Below, piece by piece: positions 1-5,993 of a DNA stretch of 10,228 bases. The stretch is from assembly GCA_003164375.1 (NCBI GenBank), contig PLTE01000400.1, forward strand, positions 1 through 10,228, read 5' to 3'. Made by a program: the position numbers and the translations under genes. How positions within the stretch are numbered: position 1 is the first letter of the stretch; each line of letters begins with the position of its first letter. The notes beneath the pieces were generated by a model. The model was not told the DNA's origin. It saw nothing but the letters and a program-made list of their open reading frames with translations, and searched no databases. This DNA comes from Hyphomicrobiales bacterium (GTDB lineage: Bacteria; Pseudomonadota; Alphaproteobacteria; Rhizobiales; Xanthobacteraceae).

Positions 1-1403
1 ACTATCACCGCATGATCGCAGAGTGGCAGCCGGACTTTATAGCCTTTTCCTGCAACTACCTCGCCAACGTGCCCGAAATCGTCGATCTGGCCAAGGCGAC
101 GAAACTTACGCTACCGCGCTCTTTTATTTGCGTCGGCGGTCACAGCGCCTCCTTCACCGCGAATGCCATTTTGGAACACGGCGGGGGCGCCATCGATTGT
201 GTGCTCAAGGGCGAGGGTGAAGCGAGCATCGTCAAGCTCCTTGAAGCCGTCGCGGGCGACCGTGGCTCGGTCGCCAAGGTGCCCGGGGCCGTCGCCGCGG
301 ACGGCGAGGGTCCTCGGCCGCTCTTCGTCGAGCATCTCGACGAGATCAGGCCCGCGCGCGACCTCGTGCGCCACCGCCGTAAATATTTCATGGGCTTGCT
401 CGATCCCTGCGCTTCGGTCGAGTTCTCGCGCGGCTGCCCATGGGATTGCTCGTTCTGTAGCGCCTGGACCTTCTACGGCCGCAGCTACCGGCTATTGAGT
501 CCGGAAAAAGTGGTTGAAGATCTCGCCGCCATTCCAGAGCCGGGTGCCTTTATCGTTGACGATGTCGCGTTCATTCAAGAGCGCCACGGCTTTGCGATCG
601 GCGAGGCGATCGCTCGCAAGGGAATCCGTAAGAGCTTTTATCTGGAAACGCGCGGTGACGTGCTGCTTCGAAACAAGGAGGTGTTCCGGTTTTGGAAGAA
701 ACTGGGACTTGCTCAAATGTTTCTTGGCGTCGAAGCCCTCGATGAGGATGGCTTGCGCAAATTTCGCAAGCGCATCCCGCTCGGGCGCAATTTCGAGGCG
801 CTGGAGTTCGCCCGCTCGTTGGGGTTCAGCGTGGCGATCAACATCATTGCCGATCCGGACTGGGACGAGGAGCGCTTCCGCGTGGTGCGGGATTGGTGCA
901 TGGACGTGCCGGAGGTGGTCAACATCAGCGTCAACACGCCTTATCCGGGCACCGAGACCTGGCTCACCGAGCAACGCCGGTTGGCGTCGTGCGATTATCG
1001 CCTGTTCGATATCCAGCATGCCGTGCTGCCGACAAAGTTGCCGCTGGCGGCTTTCTATCGCGAGCTGTTGCATACCCAGCGGGTGCTTTACGGCAAGCAT
1101 ATGAACTGGTGGACCGCCCCGAAGCTCGCCGGCGAGCTCACGCGAAACTTGCTTCGGGGGCAGACCAATTTCATGCGCTCAATCACGAATTACAACAAAG
1201 TCTACAGAGTCGAGAAGATGCTTGCGGACCATGCCCGGCCAGTCCATTACGAGTTGCCGCTGCCGCCCGGGCCGGAAACGAATGGTTCCACTGCGCGGGC
1301 TTCTCAGCTCTATATTCACACACCCCGTGGCCGAACCGGCCGCAGCATCGACGAATCCACAGAGCGCTTTGTCGACGCGACACGTATGGGGGCTTCCGGC
1401 TGA
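1..1403 (+). CDS. hpnR: Cobalamin-binding radical SAM methylase, probable hopanoid C-3 methylase HpnR (5' end cut off by window)
   Basis: HpnR is a B12-dependent radical SAM enzyme that adds a methyl group at C-3 of the hopanoid A ring, giving 3-methylhopanoids of the bacterial membranes. The frame is open to the left edge, so the start and roughly 50 residues of the N-terminal B12-binding (Rossmann) domain lie outside. Counting from the first visible Met (base 12), the B12 domain runs to about residue 125 with GGHSAS at 43-48. The radical SAM 4Fe-4S motif CPWDCSFC follows (Cys142, Cys146, Cys149), then a TIM-barrel core with FIVDD (about 180), YLETRGD, FLGVEA and NTPYPGTETW. The C-terminal QLYIH and FVDATRMG stretches resemble what I recall of HpnR rather than of generic B12-rSAM proteins. 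The assignment rests on recalled family sequence, not on an alignment. Another class B rSAM methylase is the alternative. A glycosyltransferase gene follows on the same strand, about 105 bp away. Confidence 0.78.
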   Translation, partial: YHRMIAEWQPDFIAFSCNYLANVPEIVDLAKATKLTLPRSFICVGGHSASFTANAILEHGGGAIDCVLKGEGEASIVKLLEAVAGDRGSVAKVPGAVAADGEGPRPLFVEHLDEIRPARDLVRHRRKYFMGLLDPCASVEFSRGCPWDCSFCSAWTFYGRSYRLLSPEKVVEDLAAIPEPGAFIVDDVAFIQERHGFAIGEAIARKGIRKSFYLETRGDVLLRNKEVFRFWKKLGLAQMFLGVEALDEDGLRKFRKRIPLGRNFEALEFARSLGFSVAINIIADPDWDEERFRVVRDWCMDVPEVVNISVNTPYPGTETWLTEQRRLASCDYRLFDIQHAVLPTKLPLAAFYRELLHTQRVLYGKHMNWWTAPKLAGELTRNLLRGQTNFMRSITNYNKVYRVEKMLADHARPVHYELPLPPGPETNGSTARASQLYIHTPRGRTGRSIDESTERFVDATRMGASG

Positions 1404-1478
1404 CCGCAAAACAGTTCTTCCTTTCGTCGCGGAACTCCCGGTGAGCCCCCTCATGGCCGAGAACGCAACTGCCGGCTG

Positions 1479-1496
1479 GGATTGTGGATGCAATCC
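1479..1496 (+). repeat. Perfect 6-bp inverted repeat directly upstream of the glycosyltransferase SD
   Basis: GGATTG (1479-1484) and CAATCC (1491-1496) pair around a 6-base loop. The right arm touches the GGGAG Shine-Dalgarno of the next gene at 1497-1501. In RNA the hairpin could control ribosome access or mark an intercistronic processing site. The stem is short and could be chance. Confidence 0.35.
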
Positions 1497-1501
1497 GGGA
1501 G
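1497..1501 (+). promoter_or_regulatory. Ribosome binding site deciding the glycosyltransferase start
   Basis: GGGAG lies 7 bases before ATG 1509. The in-frame TTG at 1482 and ATG at 1488 have no comparable purine stretch at a proper distance, and lie inside the hairpin at 1479-1496. This favours 1509 as the start. Confidence 0.6.
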
Positions 1502-1508
1502 CGCCTGC

Positions 1509-2852
1509 ATGAGCGGCGCCGATGGACTCGCGGCAGAAGATCGTGGCAGCGGCAAGAACCGTCAGCCGATCGTTTGGTTCGAAGTCGAGGATTTTCTCCG
1601 CTATTTCGATCACTTTCCTAATCCGACCGGCCTGCAGCGCGTGCCGTTCGAAATCTTTGTCGAAGCCGAGCGGCTCTACGGCGAGACCGGACGCGTGAAG
1701 TTTTGCCGGCTTAGCGTCTACACCAAACAATTCGAAGCGATCGGCTTCGACGCGATCCTTTCCGCTTACCTGAAGCCGCCGGGCGCCAATGCCCCGTGGA
1801 AGACGATTTGGGAGCCGGCGATATTTTGGAGCAAGTTCTCAGGCATGCTTCCGGTGATCCTCCGCAATCCGCGATTTTTCTTTTCGATATTCAAAACTGC
1901 GGTTCACGATCTCGTCGATATGCGAATTCGGCGGCGCCGTTTCGAGCGCTTCGTGCAGGAGGGTGATATTGTCGTTTCGCTCGGCGCCAGTTGGGGGGTG
2001 CCGGATTATATGAAGCATGTCGCCGAAGCGAAGCGGCGCTATGGGATCAGGTTCTCGATCCTCATTCATGATCTCATTGCGATCGAAAACGAATCCCTCG
2101 TTGAACGACGGCACGTCGTTCAATTCCAAAATTGGCTGCAAGAGGCCATACCCAAGGCGGATGTGATTCTCACGACATCGAAGTATTCGCGGAACGCTGT
2201 TAGCAGGTTGGCCGCAAAAGCCGGATGGTCACTGCCGCGTGTCGAGGTCGTGGAACTGGGCTCAGGTTTGAGCGATCGACCGTTGGCCGGCGGCCCAAGG
2301 CCGATCAGCCTTCCTCAACGCTATGTGCTGTTCGTATCCACCATCGAAATTCGCAAGAACCATCGGCTCCTCGTCGAGGTGTGGCGACGACTGCTGCAGC
2401 GCTATGGCGCGCAGTCCATACCAAACTTGATCTTCGCCGGGCAGATCGGCTGGTCGGTCGACGACCTCTTGGCCGACCTTGCAGCGAGCAAGTTTCTCGA
2501 CGGCAAGATCGTGCTCATGCCCGGCTTGTCGGACCTGCAGCTGCTGCGGGCTTATCGTTCCTGCTTGTTCACGGTCTTTCCGAGCCTCGACGAGGGTTGG
2601 GGATTACCGATCGCGGAAAGCCTGGTGCAGGGTAAGTTCTGCGTGGCCTCCAATCGCACATCGATTCCGGAAGTGGGCGGGGACCTTATCGATTATTTCG
2701 ATCCGTCGAACGCGGGCGATGCACTGGCGAAAATCGAGCGGCCGCTGTTTGATCCGGACTATCTGACGGCGCGGGAGGCGCGACTGCGGGCCGAATACCG
2801 TCCCCGATCCTGGGCCGACTGTGTTCGTGGGCTGATCGGCACGCTCGATTAA
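1509..2852 (+). CDS. GT-B glycosyltransferase, GT4 (glycosyl transferases group 1) family
   Basis: This is a cytoplasmic or membrane-associated sugar transferase that uses a nucleotide-activated donor. From ATG 1509 it has 447 residues, normal for a two-Rossmann-domain GT-B enzyme. The N-terminal acceptor domain (about 20-260) contains GDIVVSLGASWG (152-163) and ILIHDLI (184-190). The C-terminal donor domain opens with VSTIEIRKNH (276-285), carrying the Arg/Lys expected near the donor phosphates. It has the GT4 E-x7-E signature EGWGLPIAE (Glu362, Glu370) and then SIPEVGG (385-391). Together these resemble the mannosyl/rhamnosyl-type GT4 enzymes of polysaccharide clusters. No transmembrane segment or signal peptide is seen. 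It lies downstream of the putative hpnR on the same strand and may share its transcript. Donor and acceptor cannot be read from the sequence. A role in hopanoid head-group or surface polysaccharide decoration is only a guess. Confidence 0.88.
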   Translation: MSGADGLAAEDRGSGKNRQPIVWFEVEDFLRYFDHFPNPTGLQRVPFEIFVEAERLYGETGRVKFCRLSVYTKQFEAIGFDAILSAYLKPPGANAPWKTIWEPAIFWSKFSGMLPVILRNPRFFFSIFKTAVHDLVDMRIRRRRFERFVQEGDIVVSLGASWGVPDYMKHVAEAKRRYGIRFSILIHDLIAIENESLVERRHVVQFQNWLQEAIPKADVILTTSKYSRNAVSRLAAKAGWSLPRVEVVELGSGLSDRPLAGGPRPISLPQRYVLFVSTIEIRKNHRLLVEVWRRLLQRYGAQSIPNLIFAGQIGWSVDDLLADLAASKFLDGKIVLMPGLSDLQLLRAYRSCLFTVFPSLDEGWGLPIAESLVQGKFCVASNRTSIPEVGGDLIDYFDPSNAGDALAKIERPLFDPDYLTAREARLRAEYRPRSWADCVRGLIGTLD

Positions 2853-2912
2853 TCGCCTGCTGCAGACCTGCGATCCGCCGCCGCAGCGTGGCGTCGCTTC
2901 GGTTCCGCCGGG

Positions 2913-2949
2913 CTTGTCCTTGAGCCGCTTGCGGCCGAAGGATAAGTTT
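2913..2949 (+). terminator. Probable intrinsic terminator after the glycosyltransferase
   Basis: CTTGTCCTT (2913-2921) pairs with AAGGATAAG (2938-2946) with one G-U pair. A 2x2 internal loop (GA/CG) follows, then GCCGC against GCGGC (2924-2935) closes the tip. TTT follows at 2947-2949. It sits 60 bases after the stop codon at 2852. The U tract is short, so termination may be partial. It would end the hpnR-glycosyltransferase transcript. Confidence 0.5.
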
Positions 2950-2995
2950 CCGCGCGATAGGACTGTTGCTTAAATGTGCGAGATACGGCAATGGC

Positions 2996-3023
2996 TTGCG
3001 CAAAGTCGGCGGCAATGTAAAAT
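2996..3023 (+). promoter_or_regulatory. Possible sigma-70-type promoter for the Cys-rich small protein gene
   Basis: TAAAAT at 3018-3023 matches the -10 consensus at five of six positions. TTGCGC at 2996-3001 is a poor -35 (three of six), with a 16-bp spacer. Transcription would start about 20 bases before ATG 3050. The placement downstream of a likely terminator fits, but the -35 is weak. Confidence 0.3.
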
Positions 3024-3049
3024 GTTTTTTTCATCGATGGGGGACTATC

Positions 3050-3319
3050 ATGCGGATAATTTCGGTCTTGCAAGTCGCCGTACTGGCAGCTGCGGTTGCG
3101 GCCGCGAGCTTTTCGAGTGCCGACGCCAAGGGCAAGGCGGCACCGCTGCCGCCGGGCGCCTGCGCCTTTGCGAAGACGGCCGTGCTCAACGGCGCCTTCT
3201 GCTCGCTCAACTGCGATCCGAAGACGCAGTGGTGCCAGCAGCAACTATGCGCGAACGGCACGTTCGTGACCGTGCTTCCTTGTTACACCGGCTTCTGCAC
3301 GCCGAAGTGCGGCGGTTAA
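3050..3319 (+). CDS. Small exported protein with eight cysteines, family not recognised
   Basis: This is an 89-residue protein. ATG 3050 is chosen over upstream in-frame starts because GGGGGA at 3039-3044 lies 5 bases before it and because it begins a clean signal peptide: MRII, then a hydrophobic Leu/Val/Ala stretch (5-20) and an Ala-Asp-Ala cleavage site near residue 26. The mature part is about 63 residues and contains Cys38, 51, 55, 62, 67, 78, 83 and 87. The even number suggests up to four disulfides in the periplasm or outside the cell. There are no CxxCH haem motifs and no membrane segment beyond the signal. It appears to be a single gene between the terminator at 2913-2949 and gatB. 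I do not recognise the family. A small structural, binding or toxin-like secreted protein would all be consistent, and no function should be assumed. Confidence 0.75.
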   Translation: MRIISVLQVAVLAAAVAAASFSSADAKGKAAPLPPGACAFAKTAVLNGAFCSLNCDPKTQWCQQQLCANGTFVTVLPCYTGFCTPKCGG

Positions 3320-3328
3320 GGCTGCAGC

Positions 3329-3354
3329 CGGCAATCTGACCGGGTTTATTGCCG
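3329..3354 (+). terminator. Weak hairpin after the Cys-rich gene
   Basis: CGGCAAT (3329-3335) pairs perfectly with ATTGCCG (3348-3354) across a 12-base loop, 9 bases after the stop at 3319. No U tract follows, so this may be a 3' stabilising hairpin or a Rho-dependent context rather than an intrinsic terminator. Confidence 0.35.
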
Positions 3355-3402
3355 CTCCCGCAAGGCCGGGACCGGTATTTTCGCGGAGCTTTGGGCGGGT
3401 CT

Positions 3403-3438
3403 TTTTGCAGGTCATTTTGCAGGTCATTTTGTATGTCT
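3403..3438 (+). repeat. 12-bp tandem repeat upstream of gatB
   Basis: Two exact copies of TTTTGCAGGTCA (3403-3414 and 3415-3426) are followed by a third, TTTTGTATGTCT (3427-3438), with three changes. The array is AT-rich in a GC-rich setting and lies 58 bases before the gatB start. It could be a replication-slippage array or a regulatory site for gatB. Confidence 0.75.
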
Positions 3439-3496
3439 TGCCGCCCGTCACGGAAGCGCGTAACCCGACCGGGAACGGATAGGGATCGACCGCGCG

Positions 3497-4984
3497 ATGG
3501 ACGCTACTCCTCGGAAATCGAAGTTCATCAAGGGCGCAACCGGCGACTGGGAAGTGGTCATCGGCATGGAGGTCCATGCCCAGGTGAACACTAAGGCCAA
3601 GTTGTTTTCCGGCGCCTCGACCGCGTTCGGCGGCGAGGCCAATTCCCATGTCGCGCTGGTCGACGCCGCCATGCCCGGCATGCTGCCGGTGATCAACGCC
3701 GAATGCGTGCGTCAGGCGGTGCGCACCGGGTTAGGCCTCAACGCCAAGATCAACCTGAAATCGGTGTTCGACCGCAAGAACTATTTTTATCCGGACCTGC
3801 CGCAGGGCTACCAGATCAGCCAGTATAAATCGCCGATCGTGGGCGAAGGCGAGGTTGCGGTGGACTTAGCCGACGGCGAGACGGTGCGGATCGGAATCGA
3901 GCGGCTGCACCTCGAACAGGATGCCGGGAAGTCACTGCACGATCAGAATCCGACGATGTCGCTCGTCGATCTCAATCGCGCCGGCGTGGCGCTGATGGAG
4001 ATCGTCAGCAAACCCGATTTGCGCTCGGCCGACGAGGCCAAGGCGTTTGTCGCCAAGATGCGCAGCATCCTGCGCTATCTCGGCACTTGCGACGGCGACA
4101 TGGAGAAGGGCAATCTGCGCGCCGATGTCAATGTCTCGGTACGCAAGCCCGGAGCTGCTTTGACTACCCGGTGCGAGATCAAAAACGTCAATTCGATCCG
4201 CTTTATCGGCCAGGCGATCGAGCACGAGGCGCGCCGCCAGATCGAAATCATCGAGGACGGCGGCGAGATCGTGCAGGAGACGCGCCTTTTCGATCCGGAC
4301 AAGGGCGAAACGCGATCAATGCGAACCAAGGAAGAGGCGCACGACTACCGCTACTTCCCCGATCCGGACCTGCTGCCGCTCGAACTGTCGCCCGCGCTGG
4401 TCGCCGATTTGCAGCGGAGCCTGCCGGAACTTCCGGACCAGAAGAAATTCCGCTTCATGCGCGATTACGCGCTCAGCGTCTACGATGCGGATGTGCTGGT
4501 GGCTGAACGCGAGACGGCGGAGTACTTCGAAGCCGTCGTCATGGGCTCGCCTGCATCCGCGCCCCGAGATGCGAAGCTTACCGCCAACTGGGTGATCAAT
4601 GAGCTTGGCGGCCGGCTCAACAAGGAGGGCGGCGACATCGCTGCGGGGCCGGTAACGGCCGCGCAGCTGGGAGCCATCCTCGATTTGATCGCCGACGGCA
4701 CCATTTCCGGCAAGATCGCTAAGGAAGTGTTCGAGATCGTCTGGGCCGAGGGCGGCGATCCGCGCACCATCGTCGAACAGCGCGGGCTAAAGCAGGTCAC
4801 CGACGTCGCCGCGCTCGAAAAGCTGGTTGACGACATCCTTGCCAAGCATCCGGACAAGGTCGCCGACGCCAAAGCCAACCCGAAAGCGATCGGCTGGTTC
4901 GTCGGCCAGGTGATGAAGGTATCGGCCGGCAAGGCCAACCCGCAGGCCGTCAACGATCTCCTGAAGGCGCGGCTCGGAATCTGA
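3497..4984 (+). CDS. gatB: Aspartyl/glutamyl-tRNA(Asn/Gln) amidotransferase subunit B
   Basis: GatB is the tRNA-binding and kinase subunit of the cytoplasmic GatCAB complex, which converts Glu-tRNA(Gln) and/or Asp-tRNA(Asn) to the amidated forms using ammonia supplied by GatA. The 495 residues match the usual full length. Family hallmarks occur in order: IGMEVHAQ (22-29), FDRKNYFYPDLPQGYQ (91-106), LHLEQDAGKS (137-146), CDGDMEKGNLRADVNVS (198-214), TRCEIKNVNS (224-233) and DYRYFPDPDLLPL (283-295). A helical domain and the C-terminal GatB/YqeY tail (about 345-495) end in an AxxNPQAVNDLLKxRL-type motif. ATG 3497 starts at the expected distance before GDWEVVIGMEVH. AGGGA at 3481-3485 is a rather distant SD. 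gatC and gatA are not next to it in this window, so the subunits are split or the gene is at the edge of its cluster. Confidence 0.98.
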   Translation: MDATPRKSKFIKGATGDWEVVIGMEVHAQVNTKAKLFSGASTAFGGEANSHVALVDAAMPGMLPVINAECVRQAVRTGLGLNAKINLKSVFDRKNYFYPDLPQGYQISQYKSPIVGEGEVAVDLADGETVRIGIERLHLEQDAGKSLHDQNPTMSLVDLNRAGVALMEIVSKPDLRSADEAKAFVAKMRSILRYLGTCDGDMEKGNLRADVNVSVRKPGAALTTRCEIKNVNSIRFIGQAIEHEARRQIEIIEDGGEIVQETRLFDPDKGETRSMRTKEEAHDYRYFPDPDLLPLELSPALVADLQRSLPELPDQKKFRFMRDYALSVYDADVLVAERETAEYFEAVVMGSPASAPRDAKLTANWVINELGGRLNKEGGDIAAGPVTAAQLGAILDLIADGTISGKIAKEVFEIVWAEGGDPRTIVEQRGLKQVTDVAALEKLVDDILAKHPDKVADAKANPKAIGWFVGQVMKVSAGKANPQAVNDLLKARLGI

Positions 4985-5004
4985 ATCCGAGCTTCCGTGC
5001 CGTT

Positions 5005-5022
5005 CGTCGCTAGCGCGCGACG
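5005..5022 (+). terminator. Hairpin just after gatB
   Basis: CGTCGC (5005-5010) pairs with GCGACG (5017-5022) around a 6-base loop, 20 bases after the gatB stop. No U tract follows. The position suggests a 3'-end or termination-associated structure, but the stem is short. Confidence 0.3.
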
Positions 5023-5118
5023 TCAGCGTTCGCTCGTCCCACGACGCAAAAACGAAAGCTGATCGTCCCCGACGGCACGTCGCGAGGCGGCTCAATTGGT
5101 CGCCGCAAGCGAGATTTT

Positions 5119-5142
5119 GCGAATCGGTTGACACCGATTCGC
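5119..5142. repeat. Perfect 10-bp inverted repeat between gatB and the microgene
   Basis: GCGAATCGGT (5119-5128) and ACCGATTCGC (5133-5142) flank a 4-base centre TGAC. As RNA it is a strong hairpin. As DNA it is a 24-bp dyad that could bind a dimeric regulator. GTTTT follows at 5145-5149, too weak and too far away for a classic terminator. The centre also contains a TTGACA hexamer (5128-5133), but I find no matching -10. Confidence 0.6.
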
Positions 5143-5387
5143 GCGTTTTGCGCCTCGGCGGGGCGGCAAACACGCCCGCAAATGCGCTCGGTGCATAATT
5201 TTTTTTGCGGCGCGAGCGCGGCCGCGTCTGCTGCGGCGAAGCTTGCAAAGTCGCACGCGAAAAATGCCGGCGCGCGCGCGATCTCGTTCAATTCGAAAAA
5301 TCAAAATGTTCGAAAAACCCGCATTTCATCGTCACTTCTGCGCAGCGTCGAAATTTTCGCGCAGGTTCTCGCAACCCAGAAAGTTTT

Positions 5388-5446
5388 CCGCGTTGTGCTG
5401 TTCCGCACAACGCGGCGCGCGTCGCGCGCCGCCGCGGGACGCGGCG
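5388..5446. repeat. Three consecutive GC-rich hairpins, the first two mutually exclusive
   Basis: Hairpin A is an 11-bp perfect stem (5388-5398 with 5405-5415, loop TGTTCC). Hairpin B is a 9-bp perfect stem (5412-5420 with 5424-5432, loop GTC). Hairpin C is a 7-bp perfect stem (5430-5436 with 5440-5446, loop GGA). A and B share bases 5412-5415, and B and C share 5430-5432, so neighbouring helices compete. The block lies 33 bases before a T8 run and 126 bases before the microgene start. It may be an attenuator-like switch, a transcription block or an extragenic palindrome cluster. Confidence 0.6.
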
Positions 5447-5462
5447 TGTACACACAAAATTA

Positions 5463-5486
5463 AGTGGAGTCACTGTTATTTTTTTT
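5463..5486 (+). terminator. Weak hairpin plus T8 run
   Basis: AGTG (5463-5466) can pair with CACT (5471-5474), and TTTTTTTT follows at 5479-5486. The T tract is strong but the stem has only four pairs, so this alone would terminate poorly. It could end a transcript from the hairpin block upstream. Confidence 0.25.
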
Positions 5487-5504
5487 CGGCTGTAGTAATC
5501 GGGA

Positions 5505-5536
5505 TGTAGTGCATGTCGATTCGCGACTGCACTGTA
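5505..5536 (+). promoter_or_regulatory. Leader hairpin upstream of the Lys-rich microgene
   Basis: AGTGCA (5508-5513) pairs with TGCACT (5528-5533), and GTCG (5515-5518) with CGAC (5524-5527), with a single bulged T at 5514 and loop ATTCG. Three further pairs, two of them G-U, extend the base to 5505/5536. It ends 36 bases before the ATG and 24 bases before the SD, so it probably lies in the 5' UTR. A regulatory or stabilising role is inferred. Confidence 0.5.
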
Positions 5537-5560
5537 CCGATACCGCCATCCACTCAAGCT

Positions 5561-5566
5561 AGGAGG
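5561..5566 (+). promoter_or_regulatory. Near-ideal Shine-Dalgarno of the microgene
   Basis: AGGAGG lies 6 bases before ATG 5573. It is the strongest ribosome binding site in the window and the main reason for treating the very short frame behind it as a gene. Confidence 0.85.
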
Positions 5567-5572
5567 GCAGCA

Positions 5573-5644
5573 ATGGCGAAGAAGAGAAAAGCGAAAGCTA
5601 AGGCGAAGAAGCCGGCAAAGAAGACTGCACGCAAGAAGAAGTAG
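5573..5644 (+). CDS. 23-residue Lys/Ala-rich basic microprotein, histone H1-tail-like
   Basis: The frame encodes 23 residues, of which 12 are Lys, 2 Arg and 6 Ala. It begins MAKKRKAKAK and includes KKPAKKTARKKK at the C-terminus. This composition matches the tails of bacterial H1-like (HC1-type) and AlgP-like nucleoid proteins and predicts nucleic-acid binding in the cytoplasm. No globular domain is possible at this size. Support for a real gene is the AGGAGG SD at the right distance, the hairpin directly after the stop (5658-5688) and the structured leader. There are no in-frame starts upstream that would make it the tail of a larger protein with a better signal. Function is inferred from composition only. 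The protein could bind DNA or RNA, or act through ribosome stalling on its poly-basic stretch as a leader peptide. Confidence 0.72.
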   Translation: MAKKRKAKAKAKKPAKKTARKKK

Positions 5645-5657
5645 TCGACGCCGCAAA

Positions 5658-5688
5658 CGGTCTTCGACATCGCATGTGTCGAAGGCCG
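5658..5688 (+). terminator. Strong hairpin directly after the microgene
   Basis: CGGTCTTCGACA (5658-5669) pairs with TGTCGAAGGCCG (5677-5688) in 12 pairs, one of them T-G, with the 7-base loop TCGCATG. It starts 13 bases after the stop codon. The DNA beyond is not T-rich, so it is either a terminator without a U tract or an mRNA 3'-end stabiliser. Confidence 0.5.
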
Positions 5689-5993
5689 CGTCACACGGGC
5701 CGGCCAGGTCGAAGGCAGATCAATGATCTCCGGAGACGGGCCGGCTCAGGTGAACGACAGGGGGCGTCGGCGGGACGGAGGTACGAGCTTCACTCGAGCG
5801 TCTTTGCGCAACGGTGAAGACGAGAGGCGGATAAACCGAATCTCGCGCTGGCCAATCGCCAGCGAACTTGCCCTTCAACCATCTCGCCGACGCCCTCGGT
5901 ATGTCGGCAAATTCTTTATGTCGGCAATAGACTTACCGAACTTGAACCGGCGTTGCGGAGCCAATCCGCGGCGCCGTTTTTCTTTGCCGTGAC
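5689..5993. other. Intergenic stretch before the GST-like gene
   Basis: I see no convincing gene. An 89-codon frame ending at 5992 is Arg-rich and matches nothing I know. The region holds two copies of ACGGGCCGGC (5695-5704 and 5736-5745), a 7-bp perfect hairpin (CGCTGGC 5846-5852 with GCCAGCG 5858-5864, loop CAATC) and the TATGTCGGCAA direct repeat. It presumably contains the promoter of the downstream genes, but no -35/-10 pair stands out. Confidence 0.5.
5900..5927. promoter_or_regulatory. Direct repeat, candidate regulator binding site upstream of the GST-like gene
   Basis: TATGTCGGCAA occurs exactly twice (5900-5910 and 5917-5927), separated by ATTCTT, giving a 17-bp period. It ends 66 bases before the GST-like start. 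Two half-sites in direct orientation resemble response-regulator or activator sites. The binding protein is unknown. Confidence 0.45.

Larger units (their letters stand above)
4985..5572. other. 588-bp intergenic region rich in inverted repeats, no convincing gene
   Basis: Short open frames on both strands have no family resemblance, and their Arg/Ala-rich translations look like noise. The stretch alternates AT runs (T8 at 5199-5206 and 5479-5486; TTCGAAAAA at 5292-5300 and again at 5309-5317) with GCGC-rich blocks, unlike the coding DNA around it. It holds several stem-loops listed separately, an 8-bp palindrome GTGTACAC at 5446-5453 and the leader of the microgene at 5573. No tRNA cloverleaf was found. 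A structured non-coding RNA or a long regulatory region are both possible. Confidence 0.6.

Noticed and set aside
3349..3594. 81-codon frame with repeated Ser-Phe-Cys-Arg across the 12-bp repeat
   Set aside because: The repetition merely translates the tandem repeat, and the frame then overlaps the start of gatB with no SD or motif.
5128..5133. TTGACA hexamer as a -35 box
   Set aside because: No acceptable -10 lies 15-19 bp downstream. The hexamer is part of the perfect dyad at 5119-5142.
5010..5304. Minus-strand frames of 70-93 codons between gatB and the microgene
   Set aside because: Two overlapping frames of Ala/Arg-rich sequence without motifs lie in a region dominated by inverted repeats. 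Neither has a clear SD or family resemblance.
5723..5992. 89-codon plus-strand frame ending just before the GST-like start
   Set aside because: The translation is Arg-rich with no recognisable domain, it spans a hairpin and the direct repeat, and its SD is weak. It reads like non-coding DNA.
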